Positions 1 to 12,201 of a stretch of 64,000 nt of DNA are shown one piece after another; positions within the stretch are counted from its first letter, which is position 1; every line of letters begins with the position of its first letter. The stretch is from Microdochium bolleyi (lineage: Eukaryota > Ascomycota > Sordariomycetes > Xylariales > Microdochiaceae). The notes beneath the pieces were generated by a model, which saw only the letters and a list, made by a program, of their open reading frames with translations, was not told where the DNA came from and made no database searches. The position numbers and the translations under genes were made by a program. The stretch is from positions 186,001 through 250,000 of the forward strand of contig KQ964271.1 in NCBI GenBank assembly GCA_001566295.1, read 5' to 3'.

Positions 1-56
1 TGATCAGGACTGATCGTGGGCCGACCCTGAGGATCAGTGGAGGCGAAGTGACATAC

Positions 57-345
57 CTGACGATGTGGTCGTGCGCATCCGCCCTCCCGGTGGCGGGGGG
101 CTGCTGTGCTCCGTGCCCAGCCGTACTCCGTGGTCTTCACCAGACGGCGGTAGCCATCGCGGCAGCCAGTGGAGTGTCGCTTCATAGCCTCGGCAGGGCA
201 ACCTGAGCCGCTCGCAGTTTCCGCATGCCGGTTTTCCCAGATCGCACTTGACTTTGCGATTGCGACATGTCAGACACCCCGAGAACGTGCGTGTCCTGGG
301 CTTCCGTGCTGGCTTCTTCGACGTCGGCATGGCTGGCTGGGGCAT
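57..345 (-). CDS. Zn2Cys6 transcription factor, 5' exon (partial, runs off left edge)
   Basis: This is the N-terminal exon of a fungal binuclear zinc cluster regulator. After a basic leader (KKPARKPRTRTFSG), the six cysteines lie in the order C-x2-C-x6-C-x6-C-x2-C-x6-C, starting CLTCRNRKVKCD; the segment after the last Cys (RGYEATLHW) resembles the usual post-cluster linker. The first Met is used as start. A 5' splice signal (GTATGT on the minus strand) follows at about 51-56. The next exon is presumed to lie left of the window, because the only visible acceptor would give a 30-nt intron. The middle-homology domain is not visible, so target genes and ligand cannot be inferred. The gene is divergent from the aminopeptidase at 803. 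Confidence 0.75.
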
Positions 346-802
346 GCGTTGGCGACTATCGCGTGCTCGGACCTATGGTCGTTGTCGGCGAGGATCATGG
401 CCTAATACTGCCGTTCTAAGCCGCATGTCTCGACGTGGGCCAGAAGATGTAGCGAGGTGCGGAAGGCCTCGCCGACAGTGGTGGGGACCCCGCGTCTTAT
501 CATCATCCAGGGTCTCGAGGTGGTGCGGAGCTAAAGTTCACGCCCCATGCCCGATGCCGATCGACGCGGCAGATTCCGGTCTGAAGCAAGAAACAGCTCG
601 GCGACGCGTCCCCTCAAAGACTTTATCGTGTGAATCTCGCCATCGCCGGCTTAGATCTTGCCATATGAGCGTTGGGCCGAGACTCGCACGCACCTGACCC
701 CTTGCCGACACTCAGCAATCACGGAGTTAGGATATTTGCGATTATTCACAGAAGGCCTTGGCTCGAGTGCATGAATACGCTGAGCGACTCGGAAAACACA
801 AT
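346..802. other. Intergenic, divergent promoter region
   Basis: This is the shared upstream region of the Zn2Cys6 gene (minus) and the aminopeptidase gene (plus). I found no further gene or clear repeat in it. The 5' UTR and start of the aminopeptidase are inferred to lie at its right end. Confidence 0.5.
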
Positions 803-3589
803 ATGCTCTCGAAACAAACGACCACTGTTGAGGGTGACTTTTTGCCATCAATGTTAGTGTTGTTAACCCTGGATCAAAACATTATCTACGCAGCGGCTGA
901 TTTATCAAAGAGTAACACCCTCTCACTACCATCTTGTCATCAGCAAGCTTGAGCTAGGAGGATCTTGGTGTTACCATGGCCGAGTCACGATATCTGCCAA
1001 TATCGACGAGCCGACAAGCCGGATCCTCCTGCACGCCGAAGGATTACACATCGACGATGCCCAGCTCAATCAAGATGGGGAAAACGCGATGGCCGCAACA
1101 GAGATCGGCAGCTCCAACGGGCTCCTGAGCCTCGAGTTCAAATGCGTAGCCCGCCCTGGCCTGGCGACCATCACCATTATCTTTTGGGGCTCGGTCAGAG
1201 ACTCCATGGAGGGCTTCTACAGAGCAAAGCACGACCAAAAGGATGCGTACACGCTCCTCACACAGTTCGAGCCCTGCGACGCCCGCACCGCATTCCCGTG
1301 CTTTGACGAGCCGCGGCTCAAGGCCACTTTTGATCTCGAGCTGGAAATTCCAGAAGAGCAGACCGCTCTTGCCAACATGCCAGTTGCTGAGATAATCCGT
1401 GATGGATCACCAGGCACAAAGCGAGTCTGCTTTGAACGGACACCTGTCATGAGCACATACGTGAGTTGGATACACATGCCACACGGCAATCTAGGAGTGA
1501 GATTAACCTAGCTGACAAACTGCGGAAAGCTCCTGGCATGGAGCATCGGCAGTTTCGAGTACCTGGAGCACCTCACAGATCGAGAGCACCAAGGAAGGCG
1601 CATCCCCGTGCGCGTCTACACCCCGCCGGGCTACTCGCAGCACGCCCAGTTCGCAGTCAAGTATGCGGCCGACACGCTCGACTTCTTCGCCGGCACCTTC
1701 GGCGTCGACTACCCGCTGCCGAAATGCGACCACGTCGTGGTCCCCGAGTTCATCTCCGGCGCGATGGAGAACTGGGGCCTCATCACGTACCGCCCGCCCA
1801 AGATCCTGTTCGACGAGAGCACGTCGGACAACAGGGTGAAGCTCAAGGCGTGCTACGTTATCGCGCACGAGCTTGCGCATCAGTGGTTTGGGAACCTGGT
1901 GACGATGGACTGGTGGAACGCGCTGTGGCTGAATGAAGGGTTTGCTACGTGGGCAGGCTATCTCGCGGTGAACCGCTTCTGTCCAAGTGAGTTCGTAAAT
2001 CATGAAAATAACACATACGGGAATACTTCACTGACACCTCACTGTGAATAGGCTGGCAGATATGGTCCCACTTCACAAGCAACGTCATGTCCGAGGCGTT
2101 CGAGCTCGATTCTCTCGACGCCACTCACCCGATCGAAGCGCCCGTGGGCAGCACCTGGGACGCGCGGCAGATGTTCGACGACATTAGCTACCTCAAGGGC
2201 GCGTCAGTCATCAGGATGCTCTCACAGCATCTGGGCGAGGAGGTGTTCCTCGAGGGCATTGCAGCGTACCTCCAGAGGCATGCCTACGGGACGGCTACGA
2301 CCGACGAGCTGCTCGCCGTCCTGGAGGAGGTGTCCAAGTCATCAGTCCGCGATTTTATGGACGCGTGGATCAGGCGGTCCGGATTTCCAGTGTTAGAGAC
2401 GAGGCGCGGGCCTTACGGACAGCTAGGGTGTTGCCAGTGCCGTTTTCGGCCGTCACCAGATGCAGATCCGTCACAGCCGGAGGTATACAAACCGTGGCAG
2501 ATCCCCGTCCGGATTGAAGGTCACGAAGATGCAAAGTCAGTCATCGCCACAGTCGGTTTTAGACAAGGGTCACTTTCCAGTCCATCACAGGCTGCTCTCC
2601 TCCCTCATGACTCCTCATTCTGTCACATCAAGTACTCGTCGCAGGATTTACGCCAAATATTGTCCCGGGGATCCAATCTCACCTGCGACGAAATCATACC
2701 CCTCCTTAGAGACATCAGAGCCATGGTGGCTGCCGGAAAGTCCCCCGTACAAGACCTTCTGGACACATGCGCCACCCTCGACGGCCAAGATAACGTTTTC
2801 GTCCTCGCCGAGATCGCCAAGTGCGTCGACCTCCTCGAATCGACAGCACCCGCGGATGAACGGATCAGCCAGAAGCTCCTGGCGTACCGAAAATCACTCG
2901 CCAAGGGCATCCCGCCCAAAGTACGCTGGGACATCAGATCGGACGACTACCAAGCCATCGAGTACCAGCGAGTCATCCTGCAGACACTCCTCGCTGTGCG
3001 GGACCCAGCCACCATCCAATCCATCGAGCAGCACTACGCAGACTGGGTCGGCGGCCGGCACACCTTCGCGCCGAGCTTCCGCGGCGCCGTCCTGGGCTTT
3101 GCCGTCGCGAACATGGGCGGCCACGCCTACGCCGCCGTGAAAGCGAGCTATCTCGAGGACACGACCATTGACGGGAAGGAGGTGTGCCTGGCCGCGCTAG
3201 GACGGGTAAGCGACGCAGCGCTCGCGCGCGACTTGCTTGAATTTGTCTTCTCGGGACAGGTCGCGCTGCAGAACGTGCACCTCGCGTTTGCTTCCCTGGG
3301 GGCCAGCGGGAAGGGCAGGGTGTACCTCTGGGAGTACGTCAAGGCGCGCTGGGACATGGTCTATGGGAGATTGTCAAAGTGCGCGGTTGTCCTGAACTGG
3401 TGTCTGGATATGGGCCTGAGCCATTCAGACGACTTGAAGGTCCGACGGGACATTGAGATGTTCTTTGCAGACAAGGACACGTCGGCATTTCATCGGACTC
3501 TGCTGGTCGTGCTAGATCGGATCAAGGCAAATGCCGCTGCCAGGGCGAAGATTTCGCCGCAGTTGGAGGAATGGGCAAAGTCCCAGTAG
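803..3589 (+). CDS. M1-family zinc aminopeptidase (Ape2/Aap1-like)
   Basis: Inferred exons are 803..852, 911..1460, 1530..1986 and 2052..3589, giving 864 aa. The protein is a puromycin-sensitive-type M1 aminopeptidase, which removes N-terminal residues from peptides, probably in the cytosol because no signal peptide is seen. The family N-terminal signature is restored only after splicing: LPSIVTPSHY followed by LELGGSWCYHGRV. The exopeptidase motif GAMENWG is near residue 277. The zinc site HELAH has H313 and H317, with the third ligand E336 in WLNEGFATW, so spacing is normal. The C-terminal ERAP1-like helical region fills the last exon. The first exon is short and was chosen because GTTAGT at 853 and AAG at 908-910 join into the conserved frame; the start itself is less certain than the rest. 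Length is close to the fungal norm of about 870-880. Confidence 0.9.
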
Positions 3590-4092
3590 TTTGGGACGTT
3601 CGAACGAGCCAATGGTATTTACAACATGCGCATGGAACAGCCATCAAGGGACTTTGTCTCGATGCATCGCTTGTAGTGCACAGGTGCTTGGGGAGTTCGA
3701 ATGTGACAGGAGCGTGATGCACGCGATCTAGGTCGTAAAGAAAGACCAGGTATTTGATAGCTTCGGTGGTGCCTGGACCATCCGCAACAGAGGCAGGAAA
3801 GCGAATACCTGTCCTTCATCTGGGCCGACTTGAGATTTGTCGTGCACTTACAGTGACGGGTGGTATAACGCAAGCATCTCGACAATCGATAATAATTTCA
3901 TGTAACTGGTCAAAGCACAGTTCCAATCTTTGACTACAGCCCACCAAGGTAGCAGAGCACATCAATGCAATCATATTGATTAATTCACAAACACGTCTGA
4001 AATAGCAAAAATGGACGAAATTCTGAGAGACCAGATAACCAGGACGCACGCCTCGCCCATAGGCTGTGGTCCAAGGCCCGTCCACCCCGAGC
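3590..4092. other. Intergenic, convergent 3' ends
   Basis: This stretch lies between the 3' ends of the aminopeptidase and the NCS1 permease. No conserved coding sequence is visible. It should contain both 3' UTRs and polyadenylation signals. Confidence 0.5.
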
Positions 4093-6141
4093 TCAGACAG
4101 AATCCGGAGTCCTCATCGTCGTGACGCCCACACCCTTGTCATCCCGACCAAAGTCCTCCGCGCTGGCGCCACTGTTCGCGTCCGATGACGCTGCCAGGGC
4201 CTCGAGCTCCGTCACGTCCGGGTAGTGCACGGGGAAGGCCCAGTGGAGGGCGTACGCGATGACACCAGCGAGGACGAAGCCGAGGACGAAGCTCAGGCTG
4301 AAGACGTGCGACCCTTCCTCGCTGACCCGGAGCGCCGGGTTCACGGAGCTGACGAAGCCCGGCATGCTTGGGAACACGGCGCACACCCAGGCCACGACGG
4401 TGCGCCAGTTGACGCCCCACGTGTACCAGTAGACGGACCGGCTGGAGCCCTCGTACAGGTCCGGGACGTGGAAGACGCGCTCCTGGATGAGGTAGTAGTG
4501 CACGCACAGCAGGCCGATCATCGGGCCGAGGAACACGGCGTATGCGGAGAGGACAGAGAGGAAGCTGGGAGGCGGGCTTGCGTCAGCATCATCATCATCT
4601 TCTTCTTCTTCTTGTCCTCAATACTGTGCTTCTGTTATGCGACAAGCGAGGAGTGTCACAGAGAGAGAGGAGACTCACGTCGAACCGGAGGCCAGCTGTT
4701 GCCAAGGGTTAGGAAGCACGCTGAGTGCGGCCAGGATGTAGGCTCCCCGTCTCAAGTTGAAGTACTTTGGCGCGACGCTGGCAACATCGAGACCGCCAGC
4801 GAGGACATTGCCTGGCACGTTGATGGACAGCTGGGACAGGATGAACACGGTGGCGAGGAAGAAGGTGGCAGCACGACCCCCGGAACCTAGCTTGTCCTGC
4901 ATCGCAGCTAGGAGGGCGCTCATGTCCCAGAGGGCTTTTCCTTCGCCATACTCTATCGTGGTATGGGGAATGTGTCAGCGTCAAAGGACGTCAATCGCGT
5001 TTGTGGGTCTCGGGTAACTGACGCTTCTGGGTAGCGGCCGTGACAATGATGCCGACAATGCCAATCGTCGACGCCGAAAGGTTGAATGAGATGAATTGCG
5101 GCCAGGTGACCTGCGACGTCTTGCGGGCGAACCGGGTGTAGTCGTTCTGGTTCAGGATACCGGCCGAGATTGAACCGATGACGGCCATGATGCTGGAGCA
5201 CAGCGTCCACCCGAGCTTCGAGCCCGACAGCTGCGACTCGGCGCTGAGGACAGAGCCGAAGCCCTGGCTCGTGGAAACGGCCCATCCCAGGAGCGAGAAG
5301 AGCGCGATAATGACGATGACCGACGCGCCGTGGAAGTACGGGCGCAGCTGCGTGGGTTTGAACCAGATGAAGATACAGCAGAAGATGTTAAACAGAAAGT
5401 AGCCGACAAACTGCGAGGAGGTGATGCCGATGTTGGGCGGGAGGGTGTTGGAGATGCGTTGGTCGATGTCGGGCCATATCGCTCTCAAGCATATCCAAAC
5501 CATTTTGCCCCCGATGACAGCCTGGACGCCGTACCAGACGACAGAGAGGAGGATGCGGTTGAGCACTGGGAAGTAGGCTCCATACATGCCTGGAACTAGG
5601 GTCAGTTGCGCCGACCATGAGATTGCTTCTGTGAACAGACGGCGGCAAAAGCACTTACCCCATACGCTGCGAGAGACTATCGGATAGCCCAGGTGGCTTG
5701 TAGCGCCGGAATAGGAGTTCAGAACGGCGAAGCTGCTGGCCAGGAAGTTGCCGACGAGGATGGCGATGAGGGCTTGCCACCACGCCAGGCCGGAGGCTAT
5801 TATCGAGGATCCAGTCTGCGATGTATTAGTACAGGCACGTGAAATCAGGGCGAGGTCGTGGTTCAGCCAACCTGGTATGTGCTAATGTTCATGTTGACCA
5901 AGAACCACAGCTGTCCATACTGCAGCGCGTCTGGATCGTGGCAGAGCAGCCGTCAGCGGGTGTTCAGTACGACAAAAAGCCATGCGATTCAATCGGCGTG
6001 ATTGTTTAGTGGTTGACGATTGTTCTTACCCCATGTCTGCCGCTCAGGCGGCACGGGACGGAGATCATCGTTGATCCATTTGTTGATCTGCTCTTCGGCA
6101 GGCAGCTCAAGCTTTGCGAGAAGTTTCGAGACCTTGCCCAT
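4093..6141 (-). CDS. NCS1-family nucleobase/allantoin/hydantoin permease
   Basis: Inferred exons in transcription order are 6141..6030, 5930..5872, 5815..5659, 5595..5023, 4952..4679 and 4564..4093, giving 548 aa with all splice phases compatible. The protein is an NCS1 (nucleobase-cation-symport-1) transporter of the Fur/Dal4 type, importing uracil, allantoin, uridine or hydantoins with protons across the plasma membrane. Recognisable family blocks are VPPERQTW before the first helix, the YQTGSSIIASGLAWWQA segment, GATSHLGYP, MYGAYFPVLNRI, the central NQNDYTRFAR block and a late NPWQQLASGSTFLS helix. About 12 hydrophobic segments are expected and fit. Start is ATG at 6141 (MGKVSKLL); an in-frame upstream ATG at 6240 is possible. 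It is divergent from the HyuA-DUF917 gene 626 bp away, which suggests a shared substrate pathway. The exact substrate cannot be read from sequence. Confidence 0.9.
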
Positions 6142-6767
6142 GGCTCTGTTGTTGCTCTGGTCGTCGCGCTGTGAGGAGATGTTGAAGGACGGCTCAGCAT
6201 CAGAACAAGGCGACGCAATGATTCTGAACACCGAGATCAACCCTTGGAATATGGTTTGGGAGTCGCCGATATAACTATGGGCCCCCGTGGTTCGTCAGTG
6301 AGGGTGAGCCCTCGACACCAGCCATTGAGCGCCGGGCCCAGCTGGCTGGGAGACGCTTCTCCACATCACTGATAGCAGACGCCAGCATCCTGGTGGCGTC
6401 GCCCAAGCCTTGACGCGATTGGACGATTGCAAGAGAGGAAGGCCTCGCCGACGGGACGAGGGTTACGTGCGGGGTGTCCCTCCCCTCGCCACTCGTTCCC
6501 TGAAAGGCGTGCCGACCACGCCGGGATGGGGGGCTGATCTGGGTCGGCTTGCCGGCTCCTCATCTAGGCTCGATCGGGTAAGCAATCATGGTGCTTCTCG
6601 CGACCCTGGTCTCGTGATCTTATCTCGAGCTTCACCCAGGGACTGCCTCTTACAAACCAAAGTGCACCAACGACGTTGAGCGTTCCAAAGCGCGCAAAGC
6701 CTCGTGGGCACACGCCATACACGCACAGACTTGCGAACCATTGTCATACCAGCGATTTCGAACCGAC
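6142..6767. promoter_or_regulatory. Divergent promoter of NCS1 permease and HyuA-DUF917 genes
   Basis: This 626-bp spacer lies between two divergent genes of likely related function. Two GATA-type elements fit the HGATAR consensus of nitrogen regulators: TGATAG at 6370-6375 on the plus strand, and TTATCT at 6620-6625, which reads AGATAA on the minus strand. Such 6-mers are common by chance, so co-regulation by an AreA-like factor is only suggestive. Confidence 0.35.
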
Positions 6768-9700
6768 ATGGCTGTTGGACGGCGTTACCGTATTGGTGTT
6801 GATGTGGGTGAGTCGCCAGGACAGCTTCGCCATGACATGAATTGAGACTGACAAGGCACGCACAGGCGGGACGAACACCGATGCCGTGATACTTGGTAGG
6901 TTTTTTGTCACCATGCAGATTATGCTGGCCAAGGGGATGCTGACAATCTCCAACGATCAGACCCGGCCGAGTCATCTCAGCCCAACCGCGGCATACGAAG
7001 CACGTTCAAGACGCCAACCACCCCTGATGTCACGGAGGGCATCAAAAAGGCCATCCAAGGGGCTGTCACCGAGTCGGCAACGTCGCTCACCGAAATCGCA
7101 TCTGTCATGATAGGGACTACCGTGAGGCGAATTCATGTAGCCATTGAGCATCCAGGACAGAATACTAACCCAGAAGCTCGTTAGCACTTCATCAATGCCG
7201 TTGTCCAGGCCGACGAGCGCCATCTCCGGCCGGTGGGCGTCATGCGGATCTGCGGCCCCTACACCAAGGAGAATCCTGCATTTCTCGACTTTCCCCCGAT
7301 CCTCCGACGGATAATGAAGGGCCATGTTTCGTACATTGACGGTGGACTCGAATGTGAGTGCATCACTTTCGCGAACATAGCAGCACGCGCTGACAAAGAC
7401 TTCGAAGTCGACACCAGGGAGATAATGCCCTTGAACGAGGCCCAGATCCGCCAGGAGTGCGCCACACTCCGGGCAAAGGGGATCAAGGATGTCGCCATCA
7501 TCGGCGTCTTCTCGCCACTTGACATCAAGGGCACGCAGGAGGATGTGGTGCGTCAGATTGTGCTGACAGAGATACCTGATGCTGATGTAGTCCTTTCTCG
7601 TGAAAGTAGGTTTTTATAGGCCTTCCACCAGCTTCAAGCCAGGGCACTGTTACTAACCCCCGCGACGACAAAAAGTTGGCCAGCTCGGCTTCCTCGAGCG
7701 CGAAAACGCCACGATCCTCAACACGTCGATCCTCAAGTTCGCGCGGTCCACGATCAAGGGCTACAAGCAGGCCATGTCGTCTCTCGGCCTGACGTGCCCG
7801 CTCTTCCTGACGCAGAATGACGGCACCATCATCGACGCGCTGCAGGCCGAGAAGTGCCCCATCAAGACCTTCTCGAGCGGTCCCACAAACAGCATGTCTG
7901 GATCGGCCTATCTCAGCGGCCTGGACGTTCGGGGCGCGTGGCCAGGTAATGCCCAGGTCATCGTTGCTGATATTGGAGGCACGACGACAGATGTCTGCGC
8001 ACTGTGAGTGATTCCCTTTGGTCCCCTAAAGCCGCACAAATTGATTGACATCTATGTCCTGCCATAAGCCTACCATCAGGGTTCCCGCGGCAGGCTGGTA
8101 CCTGGGTAGAGATCGGCGGCGTGCGAAGCTCGTTCTCCATGCCTGAGGTCTTCTCCGTGGCTCTGGGCGGAGGCACCAAGATTGAGGAAGACGCGAACGG
8201 TAACATCACGGTAGGGCCAGAGTCCGTGGGGCACAGGCTTCTCAGTGAAGGGCTTGTTTTTGGGGGTGATCAAATGACTACAACTGGTACGTTTCGAGCC
8301 GTGCTTCCATTTGAGTCTTCAGTTGACTTTACTTTTCCTTGATTGCATTTTCTCGTTTTTCGGGTTTTGCCCCTTTTTGCAGTCTCTAACGGTCAGGCAG
8401 ATATTGCTGTTGCTCTGGGCCACGCCAACATCGGCGATGTGTCCCGGGTCAAGTGTATTCCATCTGAGAAACTATCGCAAGCGCGACTGCAGATCAAAAA
8501 GCTACTCGAGTACGCTATTGACTCGATGAAGCTCAGCGCCGATGACGCGACGGTCATCCTCGTCGGCGGAGGAAGTGTGGTGCACCTTGATGACCTCGAG
8601 GGCGTCAGCAAGATTATCCGTCCGCAGTAAGTCGCATCCTCTGGATGGGAAGGTCTTCCTGATCCGCAGTCGAGAGAGAGATTTAGCTGACAGACAACAG
8701 GTTCCACGACTGTGCGAATGCAGTGGGCGCAGCTATCGCCCGCGTCTCGGGACAAATCGACACCGTCGTCGTCCTCGAGGGCAGGGACGAGAAGGAAGTA
8801 GTCGCTGCCGCCTGTGAGGAGGCGAAGCAGAAGGCTGTTGAGGCCGGCGCCGACCCCAATCAGGTCGAGATCACCTCGATCGACAACATGCCTCTCGAGT
8901 ATGTCGCCATGAAGGCTACTAGGTTAATTATCCGCGCGGTAAGATCACAGCCCAGAAGCTGCCCTCTCTCCGATAACCCGAAAGCACTGACATGGACAAC
9001 AACCGCCAGGCGGGCCCCTTGTCCAAGACGGCTCTGCTGGTGAACAATACCAGCAGCGTGACCGACCATGCCGACGAGATCACGGAGCACGAGAAGCTGT
9101 CTATGATGTCGAACCAGGAGAAGCTCGCCTCAGACTTCGTCGTCAGCCCGTCCGCCTCTGTCGACATCCGCGAGTACACACCCGAGGTCGACAGCAAGGG
9201 CGTCTGGTGGGTGTCCGAGATCGACTGCGAGTTCCTCGCCACCGGCTGCTCCATCCTCGCGTGTGGCGGAGGCGGCCCGGGCTACATGTGCTACCTCGCT
9301 GCGCGGGCTGCCATTCAGGCAGGACACCGACTCCCCGTCGTGCAGGCAGAAGATCTGGACCCAGAGACGTGGGTCATGGGCAGCGTGTCGTACGGGTAGG
9401 TGGCCACGCCCATCCACTGCGTATCGGGCTTGCAGCTGATCTAACATGGCCCAGTGCTCCCACCGTCACGACCGAGCGGCTTCCCAGCGGTACCGAGGCT
9501 AAGGACGCGACGGACGCGCTGCTGACTTGTTTCCCCGGCATCAAGATGGGGGCACAGATTGCTGTAAGATACCCAGAGTACACCATCCCAGCCAGAGACC
9601 AGCACTTACCTGTTGAAATGCAGATAGAGATTGGAGGCATGAACGGACTGCGCCCGCTGGTGACGGGCACCGACTACAATGTCCCGACCATCGACGGCGA

Positions 9701-10702
9701 CTACATGGGCCGGGCTTACCCGCGACTCTACCTCATGACACCATTCCGTAAGGGAAACAATTCACAAATTCACCGCTCACCTCACTGTGACAAACACACT
9801 GACCTTCTGCGTTGACCAGTCTTCGGCGAATCTGCCACGCCCTGCACGCAGGCTGATGGGAACGGCAACGTGGTCACCGTGAACAAGGCCGCAGACTTCG
9901 GCAAGCTGGAGAAGATACACCGCAAGGCGGGTCTCGAGCTCGGCCTCTTCAGCCAGCTCGTCTGCCCGCCGTTGACGGCCGAGCGGGTAAAGGAAGTGGG
10001 TACGTTGGGAACGACCTCGCTTGCCTGGTACATCGGCCGTGCGGTGTACCTGGCCAAGCAGCTCAAGACGAGCATCACGGATGCAATCGTGAGTTTTACA
10101 CTTACTCCGCACTGATGGTGAGGCGCCTAGCAAAGGCTGACAAATCTGGCCTGTAGATGGAAGCCAACCCCTCCGGCCGTGTCTTGTACACGGGCAAGAT
10201 CGTGTCGCTAACCCGCCACGTCTCGTCTGGCGGCTACACCGAGGGCCTGGTGGAGCTGAAGCCCATCGGCGCCGACGAGCAGGAGTACGGCGATGCTTCC
10301 TCTCCGGAGGCTCGGCATATGCGCTTGCCGTTCCAGAACGAGTATCTGTACGCCGAGCTGTTCGAGCCGGGTCAGCCCGTCGACAAGAGGGGCGAGATCA
10401 TGTGCACTGTGCCGGATTTGATTTCCCTCGTCGGCACGGACGGGTACGCGCTGGGCACGCAGGATCTGAGATATGGTGTCAGGGTCACTGTTGTTGCCTT
10501 CACGGCACATCCGCACTGGTAAGTGATCCCCAGTCAGTCCTGATTGAGATCGCCACTAATACCGATGTGCAGGGCTACGGAGAAGGGTATTGAGGTTGGG
10601 GGCCCGAAGGAGTTCGGGTACACGGACTTGGACTACATCCCGCTCGGGACACCATACTACGAGCCGAAGCGGGTCACCACGGAGTTCAGGCGAGGCGGGT
10701 AG
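6768..10702 (+). CDS. Hydantoinase/oxoprolinase (HyuA)-DUF917 fusion protein
   Basis: Fifteen inferred exons: 6768..6807, 6866..6895, 6961..7121, 7185..7353, 7399..7605, 7676..8003, 8069..8286, 8383..8626, 8701..8938, 9010..9395, 9455..9563, 9624..9747, 9820..10088, 10157..10518 and 10573..10702. They total 3015 nt, or 1004 aa. The N-terminal half is a HyuA/5-oxoprolinase-like ATPase. It begins RIGVDVGGTNTDAV at about residues 8-21, continues through IGTTHFINAVV, LERENATILN and the second nucleotide block DIGGTTTDVCAL, and ends near FHDCANAVGAA. From about residue 611 (ACGGGGPGY) to the C-terminus it matches DUF917, a family often encoded beside HyuA genes. Such enzymes hydrolyse cyclic amides with ATP; the substrate here is unknown. 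The large number of very short exons (40 and 30 nt first) is unusual in this window. The adjacent divergent NCS1 permease supports a role in uptake and ring-opening of a hydantoin or allantoin-like compound. Confidence 0.88.
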
Positions 10703-10838
10703 TGAGATATGTATGGCCCGCAAGCCTGTCATTGTAGACAAGAAATGAGTCCGGGGATCCTAGATTTTGTGGAAGAGTTCGCGGCTAAGCAAGTCCCCAG
10801 GTCCTGGTGCAGGCATAGATATTTCAACATAGAGAGTC

Positions 10839-10857
10839 GACACACACACACACACAC
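10839..10857. repeat. CA dinucleotide microsatellite
   Basis: An uninterrupted (CA)n run of about nine units lies in the 3' spacer between the HyuA-DUF917 gene and the GH93-like gene. It is a simple sequence repeat with no evident function. Confidence 0.9.
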
Positions 10858-10985
10858 TAATCTGATTTCAACTTTTTTTAAAATAGATTATTTGGGATAG
10901 CAACACAAGCTAGTTGAGGTTGAATACTGCAGTGGGACAAGTAACCACGGATACCTGGTCTTTCCCCATCACATCTCAGTCTCAT

Positions 10986-12201
10986 TTAAGCACCAATGAG
11001 CTGCGCCAAGTTGACGACGCTGATGCTGACGCGATTGGTCGAGCTCGGGGGCAGCCAGCCGCCGCCGATGATGGCCAGCGCGCTGGGGTCCGTCTTGAAG
11101 ACGGCGAGGCCGCGCGAGTACGCGTTGGGCTGAGGCACGGCGTACTCGACCCAGGCGTCGGGGGCGCCGAGGGCGCGGTTGACAAAGATGTTGCTGGGGC
11201 TGCCGCCGCTGAGGACGATGGTGCCGTTGGCGCCACCGACGGGGCTCCAGACGACCTGGGGCGAGCTGACGGGGATGGTGCCGCGGGTCGAGCGCAGCAG
11301 GGTGGTCGGCGCGGCGATGACGTTGAGGGGGTCAGCGGTCAGCTTGTAGTTGACGCGGCAGCCGCCGCTGGCGCCGCAGGCCTCGAAGGCGTAGAGGTAC
11401 TGCGCGTTGGGCAGGCGAACGACGGCGGGCATACCCGGGCGGGCCTCGTAGTTGGCGTCGGCGACGTCGTTGACGACGGGGCCCCAAGAGACGAGGTTGC
11501 TGGTGGTCTGGTGGGAGAGCTTCTGGCCGTGCTTGGGGTCGCGCTGGTCGGCGTAGTAGCAGACGAGCTGGTTGTTGTAGACCCTGTGTGGGAGGAGATT
11601 GTCAGTACGGAGAACAGGAGGCAGGGGATAAGAAACAGCAAACTCACATGAGGAACGGCTCCCAAACGGGAGTCAGCCCGTTGTTGGGCCTGGCCTCGCC
11701 GCCGGATGCCACGCTGCTGGTGAAGGTCCAGGTGCGGCCCTGGTCGCGGGAGGCGTAGACATCGATCTTGGTCTTGCTGAGGTCGGTGGGGATGCTGTTG
11801 CCGGCGAGCAGGATGGTGCCGGCCGGGTAGTTGCCGATGGCCTGGGGCAGCTCGTAGAGCGTGGGCTGGTAGCGGTTGCCCCAGTTGTTGACCGTGTCGC
11901 GGACCCGGCCGATCTCAGCCCAGGTGCGGCCGTTGTCGGTCGAGCGGAAGATGGGGAAGTACACGAGCGGCGGCTCGGGCGAGTAGTTCTCCCACGTCGC
12001 GAGCAGCGCGCCGCCGTTGATCTGGATCGCCCGCGCGTAGAGGACGCGGGGGTCGACCCAGCCGGCGTTGGAGGGCGGCGAGAAGATGGTCAGATCCGAG
12101 ATGGTCTGGGTCTGGCGCTTCTCGACGGGGGTCGGGCTGGCCAGGGCCTGCTGAGAGACGAGGCCGATGAGGCCGAAGACGGCAGCCTTGAGGAACCGCA
12201 T
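10986..12201 (-). CDS. Secreted GH93-like exo-alpha-L-arabinanase (BNR/sialidase fold)
   Basis: Inferred exons are 12201..11648 and 11583..10986, giving 383 aa. The protein starts with a signal peptide (MRFLKAAVFGLIGLVSQQALA) followed by a short propeptide ending in the Kex2-type dibasic EKR. Two Asp-box/BNR motifs are visible, STDNGRTW and SRDQGRTW, as expected of a six-bladed beta-propeller. The blocks LYARAIQ, LLATWENYSPEPP and NNGLTPVWEPFLM are those I associate with GH93 exo-1,5-alpha-L-arabinanases, which release arabinobiose from the end of arabinan. Length agrees with that family. It is probably secreted to attack pectin side chains in plant wall. A non-arabinanase BNR protein is the main alternative. 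Confidence 0.82.

Noticed and set aside
27..56. 30-nt intron closing the first gene's exon inside the window
   Set aside because: Too short for a fungal spliceosomal intron; the acceptor more likely lies beyond the left edge.
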